From Tubulanus polymorphus (taxonomy: Eukaryota > Nemertea > Palaeonemertea > Tubulaniformes > Tubulanidae): DNA of 60,000 nt. Shown piece after piece: positions 1 through 53,546 of the stretch (its first letter is position 1; every line of letters starts with the position of its first letter). The notes below the pieces were generated by a model. The model had not been told where the DNA came from. It worked only from the letters and a program-made list of their open reading frames with translations, and did no database searches. The position numbers and the translations under genes were made by a program. The stretch is taken from NCBI RefSeq assembly GCF_964204645.1, contig NC_134030.1, positions 19,103,110 through 19,163,109 on the forward strand. Direction: 5' to 3'.

Positions 1-325
1 CTTAAGACCAGTCTAAACTCATTTTGGTTCTATAATCAATCTAACAACTTAAGACCAGTCTAAACTCATTTTGGTTCTATAACCAATCTAACAACTTAAG
101 ACCAGTCTAAACTCATTTTGGTTCTATAATCAATCTAACAACTTAAGACCAGTCTAAACTCATTTTGATTCTATAACCAATCTAACAACTTAAGACCAGT
201 CTAAACTCATTTTGGTTCTAGCCAATCTTACTTCTTAAGTCTAATCAAACTTTTTGTTCTATCAATCTAACAATTTAAGAGCAGGCTAAGCTCATTTTGG
301 TTCTATAACCAATGTAACAACTACA
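1..325 (+). repeat. Satellite A, 47-bp tandem array
   Basis: About seven units with 47-bp period (starts at 1, 48, 95 and so on), each carrying ttaagaccagtctaaactc, then attttggttctata, then caatctaacaa. The last units are diverged. It lies in the intron after the Ig7 exons. The core matches the inside of the palindromic element H. Confidence 0.95.
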
Positions 326-456
326 GGCAATTCCTAGAATTCAATCTTGCCATACAATGCGTCTAGTTTGCCTAGAAACGTTATATTCATTTCTATGCAA
401 TGACGTACATTTTGTTGAGCTTCTAAAAAATACTTCGTATCAAAATTTCATCTTAC

Positions 457-41453
<40,997 letters not shown>

Positions 41454-41500
41454 CGCTTTTTGATATTCCGTATCGAGAATGTTTAGATCCACCTGTCCTC

Positions 41501-41601
41501 CTAATGCGTAGTCAAGTCCGTCATAATTTCAAGGTAACATTCGATAAAGTCGTCACTTTTTACAGATACATCGATTAGAATACGCGATAAAATCCTTTAT
41601 A
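41501..41601 (-). promoter_or_regulatory. Candidate core promoter and 5' leader of the DSCAM-like gene with three mini-uORFs
   Basis: A TATA-like TATAAAGG lies on the minus strand at 41594..41601, about 140 bases upstream of the ATG, so a start near 41572..41576 would be plausible. Between it and the ATG are three short upstream ORFs: ATG at 41571 (3 codons, TAA), ATG at 41540 (3 codons, TGA, in frame with the main ORF) and ATG at 41524 (7 codons, TAG). If transcription begins at this TATA, the leader carries all three and translation may be damped. No initiator or splice signal confirms the start site. Confidence 0.3.
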
Positions 41602-42109
41602 ATTTCGGAGCGTTTTTCCCTTTTTTTCGAAGATGTATTCGGAGCGTTCCGAATTGTGCGCGAGGCTTCGTTGAAATGTAGCTTCGTACGCGCGCGGGCG
41701 CGAGAGAGAGAGAGCGTTCATCGAAATACACCTGTAACCCCTAAACCGACTGTATCGAATATAAAACGTTTTAAACGCCGCAGCCGCACGAAATAACAAA
41801 CTCATCGAAACTAGCCATGCGTTAAACCCTCAAATGGCACGGTGAACACAAAGCCACGCGTGGGGCCATGTAGCACGCACCCGGCTCAGATAGGATGACA
41901 ATAAGGCTATAGAAATTGTTAACTTCGTTTGATAAAAACGACCTGGCGTAATTCATCTTACACATATTGAAATATAAACGAGTTTCTTTTCTGCGTCTAT
42001 TACAATGGAATACTTTGTAGATGATGGCAGTTTGATGATAGCTAGAGTTTCTGTGCGCGTTTGAGTGGAGATGATTCGGAGTGTGCTGGATTTAGACTCA
42101 GAAACCCTG

Positions 42110-42380
42110 GAGCCAGTTGCGTAGACAGGGGTTTAAGGCCGGTGTGATAAATAGAATCAGATTATCGCGACCCCATGTCGGATGCCCGGCAAATGCTTAC
42201 CCTACCTAGCCCACACCCTTAATCCTGAGATCTATTGCAAGAGGGACATGAATAAAAAGATGCATTTCATTCTATGAGACTGGTCTATGACTCTATATAG
42301 CCATCTTTAAACTTAAGGCCACTATCGAATTTTGAGACAAACTCTGGACTCTAGTCACGACTTTACAGCTGGTTTGGATC
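42110..42380 (+). repeat. Decayed element H
   Basis: ggagccagttgcgtagacag on the left and gtcacgactttacagctggt on the right are inverted, with ctatatagccatct and taaacttaaggccactatcg in between. 41830-42110 and 42380-43230 show nothing recognisable. Confidence 0.55.
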
Positions 42381-43234
42381 CACCTAGGATAATTTAAGTT
42401 AAAACTGGAATTTATTCAATTAGGAAATCCATCTTTCTGTGAGAATAGACGCTCTATGCGTTGTAGGTAATTACTAGAATGTTATATAAAGTTCAAAATG
42501 ATCTCTCGAACTGTTCGAATTAAATGGAGTCTGTATTCCGCTGCGGTTGCGAGTTTTAATTTTGCTCTTGAGAAAAAAGGGTCGCGCCTTGGAGATAATC
42601 GAACTCAGCTCCCTTCGAAATAGGAATTTCAGTGTTTTGTTTTTTAGAGCATAGACAGTCACTAGAATCATGTTCTTACTTGCAAGATTGACGCGAATTC
42701 GAAATGCGATTTTTAGTGCTTTTCGAGAATATTTAACCGTCAAAGTCACATTCTCATTTACGAAACCTAGCTGAACCCTGGGAATGCACAGTGTTTAGAT
42801 ACCATGGTTACACTGCAAATAGTATGAAACATTTTCAAAAGAGTATCACTATAGTCCCAATAAGTCATTATCATTCCTTTGGTAGCAACCTCGGACATAG
42901 TGACCACGGATGACCACGCTATGTCCGAGTCAATCTATTCAATCCTTGTATACATCAGCTTCACAATATATCAAATCATAATCTGAGCTTTTCATCCACA
43001 GAAGAAAACCGGTATTTTGTCTCCAACCAAAACGCGTCTACAATAGGCCGGTTTCGTCGACATTGTTGAATTTCCTCAAATCCATCTTAAAAGTTAAGTT
43101 CTATGAAACAAGACCAAATTAGATAAAATGCAGAACGGATGGTATATCGTAATAAACGTCCCAATGTGAAGCCGTCGAGCTATTACCGAAAAGCCGGTGT
43201 CATAACATCTGCAACCTAGCATACGCCATATGAG

Positions 43235-43455
43235 CTATGTAAAGTCTGCGCTGATAAAATATCTAATATCTGGTGTTTGTAGTTCATTTTCAATAAAAAA
43301 TGCCTCAGGTGAAGCACTGAACACATGTGAAGTGTGGGAGATCAGTTTTTTTTTACAGTAAGCTGATAAAATGTCCAATGTCTGGTGTTTGTAGTTCATT
43401 TTTAATTGAAATGTCTCAGGTAAAGTTCCGAACACATGTGAAGTGTGGTCGATCA
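43235..43455 (+). repeat. Satellite C, two units
   Basis: ctgataaaatatctaatatc, tggtgtttgtagttcatttt and acacatgtgaagtgtgg occur twice about 115 bp apart, the second with an A-tract insertion. 43460-43980 has no recognised feature. Confidence 0.9.
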
Positions 43456-43979
43456 GTGACTATAGTATCTGAATTTTAGGTCGATGACATTTGAAATCAC
43501 AGAAACACCGCAAGCGCGTATACTTATATAGCAAGCTGATGCATCTGTTTCAAAATCTATATGTAGAACTCCTTATCGTGAATGCTTCGTTGACTTTGCA
43601 AAAGCATTTTACATGCGCTAATTTTTTCTTTCTGTTAGTAAAAACGCTCGTCACCGCGGGGAACGCGAGCACGCGCGTGTTTGTCATTCTTTAGCGTGAT
43701 GGTAAAGGGAATAATTTATCTTAACTATGTATGCAGTGAATATCTTTGAGGCGGTGGTCAGTTGATATTCGCGTGTCTTTAGCCGGGGTTATCGGTGGAC
43801 AAGTGATCGGTGTACACTGATATGCGGAAATGACCGCGGGAATTTCGCGCCGCGGAATCTGCAAGTCAAAACAGCTCTCGAGTCATTGACTCAGTGCTGA
43901 ACGGATGCGGAAATGCTTAGGGTAATTCTGAGCTATGATTAACAAAAGGAGACGCGGAGCGTGAAGAAAAGTGTGAGAG

Positions 43980-44231
<252 letters not shown>

Positions 44232-44759
44232 AAAGTGCAGCTGGAGAGACATGAGGGGGAGAACGGTGTAGTGGGAAAGGTAGACACAATGAGAGGGAAG
44301 AAGGAGGGGCAGATAGGGTGTTCAATGTTGACGAGGGAGGGACGGAAGAGCGGGAGCGGACCAGGAGTTGGAGAGCGGGTGGGTGACGGGGCATACAAAC
44401 ACTGGAGATGTATCGCGTCCAATTTTTTCGGTGGAATTCTCGAGTAAACACAGTCAGCAGCAGCGGGCGGCGTCGGATTGCGGTTACGTAGCGCGCACGC
44501 GGTGATGGTGCTCGTGGTATATTTGAACTATCGTTCACGGATCAGCGATTCGAACACGGTATCTAATGCCTGCCAGATTCGCTAACTTCAATGACGATAC
44601 TTGAAATCAGTAATGCGCCGCTGAATCCAGATTGCTATGAATCAAATATTGCCACATGTTTACCGTGAAACCATGCGTTAAACGTAACATTTAGCGAGCT
44701 TTAATTAATGTAGGTCATCATGCGATATACATCTTGCCCCAGTTCTTACGAGCCAGCTG

Positions 44760-45005
44760 AATTCAGCTACACAGTATGTGGGACTGGATCCAGCGAAACA
44801 TCTAACCCACACAACAGTGCAACTGGGTTCAGGTTTAAGTAAAACCTATACAACTATACCAACTGTGAAACTGGGTTCAGAGTTAAACCAACACAACTGT
44901 GGAACTGAGTTCAGAATCATATTTAAACCCACACAGCTGTTGAACTAGATACAGAGTCTGATTAAACCCACACAACCTGTGCAACTTGTTATACAGTCAA
45001 GTCGA
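44760..45005 (+). repeat. Satellite D relatives
   Basis: Four or five loose units of acccacacaactgtggaact and ggatccag / gttcagagt. 45010-45690 holds nothing recognisable. Confidence 0.8.
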
Positions 45006-45690
45006 TATTTTTTCACAAAACTGCCTTTTTCTGAATGGCGCGCTTGAAAATATCTATAAAATAACTATAAACCATGTTAATAGTGTATTCGTGAAAGCCG
45101 CAAGAATGTAGTTGCCCACGCGTGCCTCGGTAAAACTGCATCCCGGCACGAGCCACGCGCACAGGCCACTGTTGTTATAAAAAAACCGCTCGCTATAGTC
45201 GAGATCCGAGCGCATCGGCAGGTGCACGAGATTTGCATTGTCGCCGATCAATAGCGACACGTGACCGCGCGACATTTTTTACAACGCGTGACGTCACGCT
45301 GTTCGTATAGGTCTAAAGCTCGTGGGAAAAGTGATGGATTGAGGGATTTGTTTTTTAACGTTTTTTGTTTTTCATTTTTATGGATTTATTACTAATATCA
45401 TTGTAATAATCATTACCATCATTATTATTGGAGTATATGCTCCAAAGCACTTACACTATCAAGACATGACAGTTACATTATAAGTAAAACAAATCTATTA
45501 ACTCGTCCATTTCTTAATCATATTTAATCTCGCTATCTTCCAAGATTGGCTGAACCGTGCAACTGTTTATTCATCTCAGCTCATTCCTAGTTTAAAGCCT
45601 GTGGAAACTTAATTTGCAACGGAGTAGACCCTATCAGCTTCCTTGTATAGACCCTACGCACGTTTAAGTTACAACTTCAATTATCTTCAG

Positions 45691-45830
45691 GGGCCGGTTG
45701 CATAGTCATGGCTTAGACTTAAGACCAGTCTAAGACCAACTTAATTCGATAGCCAATCTAATGACTTAAGACCAGTCTTAAGATTTAAGACCCTCTTTGG
45801 ACTTAAGTCACGACTGTGCAACTGGCCCCA
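45691..45830. mobile_element. Element H, full palindromic MITE
   Basis: The left end GGGGCCGGTTGCATAGTCAT is inverse to the right end GTGACTGTGCAACTGGCCCC-like (cgactgtgcaactggcccc). The inside holds ttaagaccagtctaagacc, atagccaatctaa and gacttaagaccagtcttaag, which is the satellite A unit. About 140 bp, non-coding. Confidence 0.88.
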
Positions 45831-45831
45831 G

Positions 45832-45943
45832 GATCCAGTCCCACAGTTGTGAGTTAGAGTTAACTCTGAGTTAAAATTAGTTCATTTTCAATGAGTTTAC
45901 TCCGAGTCAAATCATAACTCACAACTGTGGAACTGGGTCCAGG
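45832..45943. mobile_element. Element G, full palindromic MITE
   Basis: ggatccagtcccacagttgt and acaactgtggaactgggtcc are inverted around gagttagagttaactctgag and its near-complement. It directly abuts element H. The 45950-46535 interval has no recognised feature. Confidence 0.88.
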
Positions 45944-46538
45944 TGTTTAAGGTGTGTGTAAGGTAATGTTTCATCTAAAGAAATGTTTAAAAATCCTTCC
46001 AAGGAACGAGTTGATGTAGGGTTGGTTTAGACAGTTTCTCCCTCGCGAGGAAAGGTCGTGTTTTGGTCGATCGAGGTAAAACAAACCGGTAGGATTACTA
46101 CGCACAACAATTGTTTCATAGACCTGTTGTGAGGAATAAGCCTGCCGATCTGAAATACCAATCTATCTACATCCATGCAGTCTTATCCTGACCTATCGAT
46201 ATCTAAACAGCCTGTTATTCCGTTATGTGTGTCCTGCGACAAGTTCTGAAACTCCCTCCGCTATATAGCGAACTGGAAATGGTCGTTTGAACTGTAGGAG
46301 ATCCCTACTATAACATCGAAGAACTGGCATTCACGCCGAGTTGACAAATCTTTATCCGAACTGCCTGCCGACTTAAATGCCTTTCATCTCGTCCAGCCAG
46401 GCTCCAACCTATCAAAAGAATAAGCCTTCCTTGCTGAGATTTGAATTACCCTCCAACAACACCAGCACACCTATAGAGCCATGAACCGGCACCAGCCGTC
46501 GACCTACACAGAACCAGCCTGCTAATTTCAAATACCCT

Positions 46539-46645
46539 GGGCCCAGTTCCACAGTTGTTAAGATTTGACTCGGAATTAATCATTGAAAATGAACTAATTT
46601 TAACTCAGAGTAAACTCTAACCCACGACTGTGGAACTGGTCCTGC
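46539..46645. mobile_element. Element G, second full copy
   Basis: gggcccagttccacagttgt faces cgactgtggaactggtcc, with cattgaaaatgaactaattt at the centre. 46650-47505 has nothing recognisable. Confidence 0.85.
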
Positions 46646-47509
46646 AACAATTACAAAACTCGATGAAGCCCGCCAACAGCGAATAACTAACTAACTGCGA
46701 CTGAACTGACTGTTCCGTGTAGACACATCGTAGATACATTCAGCGAAAGCTGATAATGCTGAGTCGGATCCAGGGAATGCGCTCGCAATCTATTCAACTG
46801 CTACGTGTGAAATCTCCTTCCTTGGTCTATGTACTTATATGCGTATATGTTTAATCCATGATAGCAAAAGAGATTTTCCCTTCGAGTTTTTTTTTTAGGT
46901 AATAGCGAATCGAATATCGCGATCAGTTTTCCATAGAGTTTTTCAGAAGAAAAGAAAAACCGTATTCTAATTTCTAGCTCGTCCAATCTAGCGACTCAAA
47001 TCTCGTGCCGTATCGTTTCATCGTGGTTTTTCTCGTTTTGATTCGAAGCGATGGGTCAGATTGCTGGTCGTTTAATAGTCGAAACCGATATTATGTATAA
47101 ACGCGAGTGGTCTCGTGTTATTCATAGCTGGATGATCGAGTTCCATCGCGTTCGGTTAATAATTCATACTTACATATATCGTAATACGAGAAAAAGAAAT
47201 ATTACGTAACGTTCGCTTTCAAAGGCAAAAACCGCCGTTCTTGCGTAAGTCGTATTATCTTGAACAAAAATGGCCGCCGAGATCGGTTGGTCTAATGTAT
47301 TCCGTTATAAAACTCGATCGGCCAGACAGGTATTGTTCTTTGGACATATTTGAGTTATTTTCAAACGAACTGTCTGACATTCAACATTGATGCGTTGTGG
47401 CGTCTAGACAATAATTTTTAGAAGTGTATATACATAAATAAGTCTGTAATATCTGGAATGTATCTGTATAGAAGATCGAAGTCCTGAATAAATGCGGAAT
47501 GGAGATAAT

Positions 47510-47690
47510 CTGTTTTTGAAAGTTTGCTGAAAAAATGTCTAATGCCTGGCGTGTGCCTATCGGTCATTTTTGAATAACGAACTTGCAGGTGTAGTTCTGA
47601 ACACACGTGAAGTGTGGACGATAAGTTTTTGAAAGATTGCTGATTAAATATCTCTAATGTCTGGTGTTTGTAGTTTCTTATCTTTTCAAT
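47510..47690 (+). repeat. Satellite C, decayed units
   Basis: gtttgctgaaaaaatgtcta, cacacgtgaagtgtggacga and taatgtctggtgtttgtagt remain of about one and a half units. Confidence 0.75.
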
Positions 47691-47889
47691 TTTTGTCGAT
47701 GAAATACCGATTGTTTGTGGAGGTGCGGGATTCAAGCAGCTAGCTCATAATATCTGTATTAGGCCTACCAGTTACTGAACCATGGTTTCTGGGATATTGT
47801 CCATTGACTTTATAGCCACGCATGAATCAGTTCTATGGGAGCTGTATGTGTCGGATCAGTAACACATAGCGAAAAGATAATACTTAAAA

Positions 47890-47960
47890 GATTAACCAGT
47901 TCTATTTAAGACGCTAGCTTTCGCTACTAATGTTTAGTAGCTTCATCGAGGATCCTTAAT
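47890..47960 (-). ncRNA. Hammerhead-like remnant
   Basis: The minus strand reads UCGAUGA, then an 8-bp stem GCUACUAA/UUAGUAGC, then GAAAGC. The strong stem II and GAAA are kept but the first box has drifted from CUGAUGA. Confidence 0.35.
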
Positions 47961-48389
47961 TTGTTTTCGTCCTGTTATTCAGCGGCTTATATATAGTTCT
48001 CGAGTCGTTTCAATTCGGTCGCTGCGTTGACTGATGCTCGTTACGCCGAACGTCGCTCCATTCCTTCGCAACTACGTCTCGGGACAATTACATAAAACCT
48101 GCCGCTAAAAGCCGCTTAACAAACAGTCTTACTGCGGCGACTCGGTATCATAGACCGCCGTAACACAATCAACCCGAATCGGCTCAGTTATAAATTACTG
48201 TAAAGTGCTCGGTAATCAAGTTATAAGAGGGGTTTTTCTGTGTGAAGGAAGTGTCTTAAAGTGGCTGTCATTAAACCCACTCAGTATCACTACTGGGGTT
48301 CTCTCTCTCCTCGCTCTCGCTCGCCGCTGCTGGAGCTGAATGAAGAATGTTCACTTATTCACGGCGACTTCACGAACGTAACCCGACGA

Positions 48390-48835
48390 CATCGCGGGAC
48401 TCGAACCGTGCATGGTAGTCGCGTCGTCCCTTCACGTGGATTCGATGCTGCATCGTGAGATTCTGCCACTTTCCCTCTAGCAGGCTTTTAAACCTGATGG
48501 CATTTGAAACTCTGCCGCACATTCTCTTCACTAGCAAAGTATCGTACCTGATGACATCCCGAGATTCTGCCACGTTCATCCTTGTTTGCAGGAATTTGAA
48601 CCTGATGGCATCGCGAGACTCTGCGGGACTTGATGCCGTATTGAGACTCTGCCAAATACCACCCTAGCTGGGATTTGATTTTGATGGCATCGTGAGACTC
48701 TATGCACATTCCTCCCTCGCAGGGATTTGAATGTGATGGCATCGCGAGACTCTTCGCAGGGATTTGAACCTGATGGTATCGGTAGACTCTGCCACGTTCC
48801 TCCCTCACAGTTATCTAAACCTGATGACATCGCGA
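48390..48835 (-). repeat. Satellite B (inverse orientation)
   Basis: About eight units of gggatttgaacctgatggca, tcgcgagactctgccac and gttcctccctc, spaced roughly 45-55 bp. They are the reverse complement of the array at 8125 and more diverged. Confidence 0.88.
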
Positions 48836-49394
48836 GTCCATGTAACGTTGTTTGCTCAAAAGCAAATCGTTGTTCAAACACTCGTTCAAAAGATAGATAA
48901 TCCATAATTTGTGAGTGCGTCATTTTTTACGGTGTCAGTCCGAAAGATTTTCTAGTTCAGTCCCGTTTGGACGTTCCCATCTGTCATATCGATAAAAGTC
49001 GGATTCCGATGGTTTTGATAATTTAACAGCCTTGGAATCTGATTCAAAACGGATTCGAATCAATCGTATTTAATCGGCGTTTCTGCGCGGTTCTCGACAT
49101 GTGTTTATTTTCGATTATTTGGGATAATTCCGGTGGAAACCGCGCGACGGAAAAACTCTGCGCGGCGCCGAATGCGGCAGATATTCGTCGATAACGGATC
49201 GATGAGGTGGGCTTGGGAACGAACAGACCCTGGTAAGTGTGTGTGTACCTTGACTCAGAATACGGCGCGATGTCTTGATGATGGTTCGAGTTTCGTCGGT
49301 ACTCGGAATGTCTCAGAGCCGCAAGAAAATCACTCATAGCGAACGTATTTAAGCATACAATGGGCTTTCCGTTTTTCATCCTCGAAAATCAAGA

Positions 49395-49910
49395 ATTCCG
49401 CTTGTGACAAGCGAGGAACTATATGTGTCGCTAGTGTGCAGTAGGACTTCAACAACTGCAGTTATAGACGATTCCACTGACGGCAAGAGTAAGGATCCAC
49501 CGAGGGCCGACAGTTACAACTGTAACAATAGATGATTCCACTTGTGGAAATCAAGCATCCACCAGGTGTCGCTAGTTTGGAGTAGGACACGAACTACTGC
49601 GGTAATAGAAGATTCCATTAGTGACGAGGGAGGATCCACCAGGTGTCGCTAGTGTAAAGTAGGACATCAACTAATGTGGCAATAGTCGATTCCTATTGTC
49701 GCAAGTGAGGATCCACAAGGTGTCGCTAGAGTGCAGTAGGACAATAATTACTGTGGCAATAGTCGATACCAGTCCTATTGTGGCAAGTGAGGATTTACTA
49801 CGTACCGCCTGTGCGGTAGGACATCAACTATACTGCGGCCATAGAGGATTCGAACTGTGTCGAGTGAATCTTCACCAGGTGTCGCTAGTGTGCAGTAGGT
49901 TATCCACTTA
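49395..49910 (+). repeat. Satellite E, 77-bp array
   Basis: GTGTCGCTAG or a variant occurs at 49566, 49643, 49720 and 49879: steps of 77, 77 and about two units. Each carries CCACCAGGTGTCGCTA or a close variant, then gtgcagtaggacatcaacta, then ggcaatag.cgattcc. 48840-49390 and 49915-51730 show no recognised feature apart from an A/G-rich stretch at 50510-50730. Confidence 0.92.
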
Positions 49911-51734
49911 TAAAGCGTTGTCAAGTACATAGTCAGTTTTACTGATGAACTATGAATCATCAATTAACAAAATATAATTCATAAAATCTAAAATCAAACG
50001 GTGGTGAATGTTGTAATTCTATGAAATTAAGCATCGTCCATCCGCGGCCCCATTCCCGCAGTTCCTACGTCTTTCAATTTACGTTTTCGCCGGTTCAAAT
50101 ATCAGGTCCTTGCCAATGCCGTCACCTGGCAGCGTTTCGAGTCTTCAAAGCAGTAATCGTGTTTCCATCCTTACTCGAACTACTCAACTTCAAACACGCG
50201 CGAAGAAAAACCACTAGCGGAACACTCGTATAATTAATTATTCATCAAGTGCCCGTGACGTCATCGAAGCCGGTGTGTACGGAACGAACGAATACGTAAG
50301 AAAACGTTCTTTAAGAATCGACGCTTATTTTTTCTAGTGAAGCACACTTTCGACACCTCTAGACGGAAAGACCTATTTATTCATATTCATACCGAATTAT
50401 TGTAAGTCCTTTTTCTGAATATTCCTAAAAAACCGGCTTCTAAAATTGAAGTGAAGACTTTTCGATTACTTGAAACCTGCGTGGGTTAAATCGGGCCGGT
50501 ATGCATGCAGGTAGTGAAATCAGATGAAATATACGTCCATGATAAAGGAGATATAATGAGGGATAATGAAGGGACATATTACAGATAATGAAATAAGATA
50601 ATATGAAGGGCCATCACAAAGAAAAAGGCAATAAACACAGGGCCATGATACAGAAATTAAGATGAAATGAAATAGGGAACATAACATATAGGAAATAAGC
50701 GAAGTAACATTGGAAATATGGAAGAGTGAAGCGTTTCAGCGGGCTTCTAAATTGTTAAACTGTGATGTGGTTTAAACGGTTTTAACGCGTTTCCCAATAT
50801 GATCGACATGGCACGAACTGCGAAATTCGAATTTGAAATTCAAACGTAACGGTAAACCGTCGAATTCATGGCCGTCGAATCAGATTTTCTAGCTTCAGGT
50901 GTTTCGTGTATCGGATACGTATATCAAACATGAACGTCCGAATACTGGAATGTACTGTCAACAGAAATACGGATCGACATTTTTTCTGCATTAATTCCAA
51001 ACATGGAAAGATAGTTCGAATCGTGATTGTATCACGCCATAACACAATGGAAATGACTAATTTGTTAATTGTCTACTGGAAACTGAACCACCAACAGTGC
51101 CTCATCGTCGATTTGCTTGTATATTTGCAGTAATAACTCGGTAGAGTTATACACACGTATATAAAAGTCGATTTTATCAGCGTTGCGCGTGTTCGTACGA
51201 AATTATCGAAAACCTTTCTCTTAAAAACGACGTGACATCTGCCTTTTGCGACGCAGAGTTCTAAGAGACGCTTAATGTAACGACGAAGTCATTCCCTCGT
51301 CAGACGCGTATATAACAATCTATCAAACATCGAACATTCACCGGGAGACGACGTTTTTGTGTCATTAAACATTTTTCCCGCTTCTGTCGTTAATTGCGTC
51401 TTTCTGCAAAATGGCGACACGCAATTCAAACATTTATACATTTTATTTATCCATTCTATATGCTTAGTCATACTAGCTGCAGCGACGATTAGGTCCCTGG
51501 GAATTGTCAGTTTTATAGCGCGACTTTGCCAAACTCTCTCTCTCTCCCTCTCTTTCAAGTTTTGATGAAAGCGTCGGGCGTTGCAGAGTCGTGATTTCGG
51601 TAGAAAAATGCTGATTTCTGTTTGGAATAGGCGATTGTTTTTTTTATAGTTGATTTGACTTTTAACAGTTTGACTCATTTAAACTTTGCAATTTTCACAT
51701 CGAAAAAAAATTCACGGGGATACTATAAATTGAC

Positions 51735-51990
51735 ACTATATTATCAGCAAACTTTCGGAAACTGGTCATCCACACTTCGCATGTGTTCAGTACTTCACGT
51801 GAGACATTTTGATTGAAAATGCACTACATACACCAGATACTAGACATTTTATCAGCGCACTTTCAAAAACTGATCGTCCACACTATACATGTGTTCAGAA
51901 CTTCACCTGAGATATTTTTCATTGAAAATGAACTATAAACACTGAAAATTAGACATTTTATCAGCTCACTTTCAAAAACTGATCGTTTGC
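51735..51990 (-). repeat. Satellite C, two units (inverse)
   Basis: agacattttatcagcgcact, ttcaaaaactgatcgtccac and gtgttcagaacttcacctga recur. Immediately after, 52000-52270 holds a diverged two-copy repeat with caaagatgcatatg / caaagacgtttagt and gcagtttgtt.atttgatgaa. Confidence 0.85.
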
Positions 51991-52279
51991 AATTTAGGAA
52001 AATGCGTCAAGAAGCGATATTTCAAAACAGGCAAAGATGCATATGATCACGTGTGTTCATCCAAATTGTCCAGTATACCGTTCTAAAAAAGCAGTTTGTT
52101 TATTTGATGAACGTGTAACTTTGCACGTTCTAGTTCAAGGCTCGATCGGATGGTTCAAGCTTTTAGACTAGGTACCAAGTATAAGGTTCAAAACAAGCAA
52201 AGACGTTTAGTAATTACGAGTGTTTATCATGGACTGTTCTAAAAAATGCAGTTTGTTGATTTAATGAACGTCCCTCGAT

Positions 52280-53540
52280 TCTGGCTCATCTCTTAATGAG
52301 CCGCGCTGAGATAGATCGCATTAATTAAATCCTTATCAATGGCTGCCACACGCCACGGCTGCTCTCAAAAACATCATCACAAAACAAAAATTACTACGCG
52401 TCCCGTAACTAGTCGCCATGGCAACTCCAGGCACGCGCCGCCGGTTACCAGGCACGACCGGAAACACGTCAAAACAGATCGATAATTCATTGAACCGTTA
52501 TCGGCCGTTCGATCGACGTTTCGCTGAATCGGTTTCGGTTTTCGTGTTATCGACGCCGAAAATCGACGTGATTACGCGTTCGGTTCCGCGTGATTTCGCG
52601 CGAGATCGCGCGATAATCTCGCCTGACCTTAATCTCGTCGATGTGAGAGAACGAGATCGTTGTCGACGATAAAGCGCGAGATTTATGGCACGTGTGGTCA
52701 GAGGTTGACGCGAATTGAGTAAACTGATTTATATGATATTTCAATTAGCTTCGTACTACGTCAAACAATTAGTAACTACACGCCTGTCAAACAGGGGGCG
52801 CCACTTGGACATCTCCATTGTAAATCTAAACAATTATTTTTCTCTCCACATACTATGGAGACACTAGGAGAAAAATAGTAATCACATTATCTTATCTTAT
52901 CTTATCTTACTCTAAACTCTGACTCCAAATATTTTCTTGTCTACATCCAGCAGGGATTCGAACCTGATGGCGCCGAGACCGATACAACACGAATAACCGC
53001 CCGATTAGTCCTAGTACGCAGGTATGTGCGCACTTAGGCGTGATAGCATTATTTGCCAATGAGGAATCTCGTTTTATGTTTAGCCTGGACTATCCTAATC
53101 ATAGCTTCCCGTGACATTTGTCTCGGCAGCAGGCAATCTAATTCAAGGGCCGTTCGAAAGTCTAAAATTTTACCCCCAAAATATAGGACGCACCATACGT
53201 GTAGTTAAAGGGCACCTGAAAAAACTCATAAACTCGGACAAACATTAACTCAATCTTGGAATTACAGAGAAAAAACTTACGAATTTAAATTTTTTCTAGG
53301 CATAAATCAGTTCATTCATATTCATTATACCAAATGATTTCCGGGCTACTTCATATTTTGTTTCTTTTTTGGGGGCGGGGATGGTGCGCACATTCTGGAT
53401 CCACCCCTGTTAGTGCCGCACATTTTCGTTTTCGATACCAGTTGAAACGTAAATCCTTCGGCCGATAGCATACACCCAGTATTTATGTAGTGAGAATCCC
53501 ACAATGATAAGAAAAAGTCCGAAAATGTAACTTCGAGATA
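52280..53540. other. No recognised feature
   Basis: A solitary satellite B fragment (agggattcgaacctgatggc at 52950) and a short CTTAT repeat (52887-52908) are the only structures seen. An open frame at 52418..52672 matches nothing I know. Confidence 0.5.
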
Positions 53541-53546
53541 GTAGTT

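Noticed and set aside
42891-42928. Short hairpin ctcggacatag / ctatgtccgag as a terminator or small RNA
   Set aside because: An isolated 11-bp inverted repeat with no supporting context.
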